Positions 61,751 through 64,000 of a stretch of 64,000 nt of DNA are shown here, piece after piece. Within the stretch, counting starts at the first letter, position 1, and each line of letters starts with the position of its first letter. The notes beneath the pieces were generated by a model, which saw nothing but the letters and a program-made list of their open reading frames with translations, made no database searches and was not told the origin of the DNA. The DNA is from Tranzscheliella williamsii (Eukaryota; Basidiomycota; Ustilaginomycetes; Ustilaginales; Ustilaginaceae). The DNA lies in contig JALBYF010000046.1 of NCBI GenBank assembly GCA_023212725.1, positions 62,001-126,000 of the forward strand, read 5' to 3'. A program made the position numbers and the translations under genes.

Positions 61751-63605
61751 ATGTTGAAGGTAAGCGCTTGCCCTGTCGCGATCGGAGCGGCGCGCATCGG
61801 TAAGAGGCTTTGCTGATAGCGAGGTTGTACCCATTTATCTTCTGCGCAGGAGTTAACAGGCCAAGCCCAAGGCTATCTGAACAACAGAAAGCCATTTACC
61901 GCCGTGACCGACTGGATCGACCGGCTCTGCACACAGCGCTATCAGGAGGAAGAGTACGACGGCATCCCAGAGTTGGTAGAGGCCATCAATCTGCAGAGCA
62001 CCGGCCCCACCGAGGCAAGCCGTGCGCTCCGCAAGAAGCTCAAATATTCCAGCGTACACGGCCAGAAACGCGCCCTGATTATCCTCAAAGCGCTGGTCGA
62101 AAACTGTGGTCAGCGCTTCCAGACCACCTTTGCCAATGATCAGCTGGTAGACCGTATCAAGATCATGTCGCAGGACCAGCTGGTCGATGCTTCGGTCCGC
62201 AAACTACTGATGCGCGTGCTGCTTTCCTGGCATCAACAGTTCAAAGACGACCCTTCCATGCGGCTCGTTTCTGGGCTGTATCATGCTTGCGGTGGCGGCA
62301 AAAAATCCGAAGCCCAGAGGAAAAGCGAAGCGGCTGAAGCCTACCGCAAGCTGCAGGAAAAGCAAAGGGTAGAAGCACAGATCCGAAGTGACAAAAAGGC
62401 AGCACTGGAGCTGCAGAAGCAAGAAGAGAAGAGGAACAAAGCGCGTGGCAAGAAAGGCTCCCAACGACCCACCTTCAACTTCGAGCAGGTAGGTTGTATC
62501 CTGAGCCCGCCAGAAGTAGCGCCAGAACTGACCTTGCCGATGCTTTTCTGCTTGTTGGGACTTTGTGCTACCTGTGCACCTGTAGGAGAAGCCAGCCATC
62601 TTGCAGAGTCTGGCGATCTCGCAGCAGGTGGCCACCTCGCTGGTCAACGCGCTTCAGCACGTCAACCGCGAGAAGGAAAGCGTGACTGAGAACGCGCGTG
62701 TCCAAGACTATTTGGTCAAGACCAAGGTAGAGAGAAAGAAGATCATCCGCTATATCCAGCTGGTCAAGGATGAAGAGTTTCTCGGCTCGCTGATCTCTGC
62801 CAATGACCAGATCATTCTGGCGCTCGAGCTGTACGATCGGCTTTCGAAACCAGTGGATCTGGATTCGGACGACGAGCAGCCGCTTGCGGATGTCTTGGGA
62901 AGCGGCGGGTCTTCGGCACAGCAGAAGGCCGCGGCCCGGGCCAAAGCTGAGGACGAGGAGATCGAGCTGGTTCGCCAACGGATCGCCAACGCGCGCCTCG
63001 AGGCACCGGACAGCGAGCTGGAAAAGCTGCAGACGCGACAGCGCGTACGGATCGAACGACACAATTCGCGGGTGGGCAGCATGCGAAGCTTTGATCTCAG
63101 CCCACAGCCCACAGGGCTTGGCACCACCTCTCGAGGCTCAGCAGAAAAATCGGGTGCTATGGATGATTTGATCGATCTCGACTTTACGGAAGAGCAGGCG
63201 ACTGGACATCTGCATCCGCACTCGTATCGGCCTACCAGCTCGACGCAGAGAACGACGGCAAGCGGCAGCGTCGGCGACGATCAAAGGCACGGGGCGCTCT
63301 CGGACTACAGCGACTATGAATCGGAAGAATCTGAGGACGAGCATAGTCGACCACCAGCGGCGTCGATTTCACGTCTGCAGGGTGGTTTGGCGCCCGATCT
63401 GAACGATTCGGAGGAGGAAGAATGGCAGCGTGCGACGCAGAGCCATCGTCCCAATATCGGTCCTGGCTTCAGCTGGAACGAAGAAGAAGAGGACGACCCG
63501 TTCGCCGACCCGTTTGGCGATGCGAATTCGGCCGCGGCCGCAGGCACAGGTTTTGGCATCGAGAGGCCTTCCAACGAGCCCAGGAAGGAGTGGGGTGTCG
63601 TCTAA
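61751..63605 (+). CDS. LSB5: LSB5-like VHS-GAT domain protein
   Basis: Three exons, 61751-61759, 61850-62488 and 62586-63605, give 555 residues. Exon 1 is only nine bases (Met-Leu-Lys), and exon 2 starts ELTGQAQGYLNN, which restores the N-terminus. The first ~145 residues form a VHS domain: VTDWIDRLCTQRY, then ALRKKLKYSSVHGQKRALIILKALVENCG and VRKLLMRVLLSWHQQF. A Lys/Glu/Arg/Gln-rich coiled coil (about residues 150-205) and a GAT-like region (EKPAILQSLAISQQVATSL, VKTKVERKKIIRYIQLV) follow. The C-terminal half is disordered and acidic, with DDLIDLD and EEDDPFADPFGD motifs that suit adaptor or Eps15-homology binding. Yeast Lsb5 links actin and endocytosis via Las17, Sla1 and ubiquitin. Introns are 90 and 97 bases. 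Confidence 0.87.
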
Positions 63606-64000
63606 CTTGACTTGTTGGCCGTCGCTGACCATCAAGGTCGGTACATGCTACTGCTTCCGCTTTGTGTTTATCTCCCGCTCTTTTTGTATTCGACTATGAC
63701 CTCTTCCAACGCATCTCTAGTGCCGAACCAGCGGCTGCTTATGCTGAGGTACCGCCGACGATCGTGTTGGCGGACCATTGTGAGTCACTTCGAAGGCAGC
63801 GTGGCAAGCTTCAACGTATGTTAGGCCGAAAGGAGCAAGATACAAGGGGGTTGATATAATCACGGCATATTTTTATGGAATCACGCTTTTACCCGATAGC
63901 GATCGCGCACAACCCCATTCACGGGCTGTTACTCAAATGTAACATCAAACTTGTGATGACTAGGCGTGAACATGCGGTATCGACAGAGTACGTGAACAAG
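63606..64000. other. Right-edge flank of LSB5
   Basis: About 395 bases after LSB5. An AT-rich stretch at 63851-63885 (GATATAATCACGGCATATTT) may be the polyadenylation region. No gene is supported; nothing further is visible. Confidence 0.35.

Noticed and set aside
1..64000. tRNA, rRNA, CRISPR or transposon
   Set aside because: No A/B-box pair with acceptor stem, ribosomal segment, regularly spaced repeat array, or transposase/reverse-transcriptase frame was recognised. Short tRNAs could still be missed by eye.

Overview
The window looks like nuclear DNA of a basidiomycete fungus, most likely a smut-type yeast or plant parasite (Ustilaginomycotina). It is GC-rich. It carries long, mostly single-exon genes on both strands with only a few short GT..AG introns, usually near the 5' end. 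The protein set is eukaryotic and fungal: Exo70, LSB5, DPM2, SPC1, a Zn2Cys6 regulator, a bZIP regulator with a DUF3425-like tail, a DHHC palmitoyltransferase and a GH51 arabinofuranosidase. The assignment to smuts is inferred from gene style and protein families; no alignment was run.

Layout. 1-9.5 kb: possible coding remnants at the left edge, a small secreted protein, an SDR oxidoreductase, methionine aminopeptidase 1, a mitochondrial ABHD11/Imo32-type hydrolase, a Tda10/glycerate-kinase-like P-loop kinase and a DUF938 methyltransferase. 9.5-25.7 kb: a 2.4 kb gene-poor stretch, a 1643-residue serine-rich disordered protein, a histidine-type acid phosphatase, SPC1, a 1182-residue Zn2Cys6 transcription factor and an HNH nuclease-like protein. 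26-37 kb: an EAF-type elongation factor, secreted GH51 arabinofuranosidase, a three-exon adenylation-carrier-reductase enzyme (NRPS-like/CAR) and an HDHD3-like HAD phosphatase. 37-50 kb: a seven-helix receptor-like protein, a DHHC enzyme, a two-LIM protein, MsrA, Exo70 and a secreted lysozyme/lytic-transglycosylase-like protein. 50-64 kb: 3-ketoacyl-CoA thiolase, a CNT nucleoside transporter, DPM2, an unknown two-helix membrane protein, an Imp2-like mitochondrial protease, a bZIP factor and LSB5.

The genes do not form an obvious pathway cluster. They are mostly housekeeping functions (secretory pathway: SPC1, DPM2, Exo70, LSB5; mitochondria: ABHD11-like, Imp2, perhaps MsrA) mixed with environment-facing ones (GH51, secreted lytic-transglycosylase-like protein, small secreted protein, receptor-like protein, nucleoside transporter). 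No tRNA, rRNA, transposon or CRISPR array was recognised. Intron borders below were found by joining GT..AG sites that keep the frame and restore family motifs.

The most striking pattern is compositional. In many genes, on either strand, the coding strand is G-rich in the 5' half and C-rich in the 3' half. The strongest protein-level leads are the secreted lytic-transglycosylase-like protein and the orphan A-T-R reductase.
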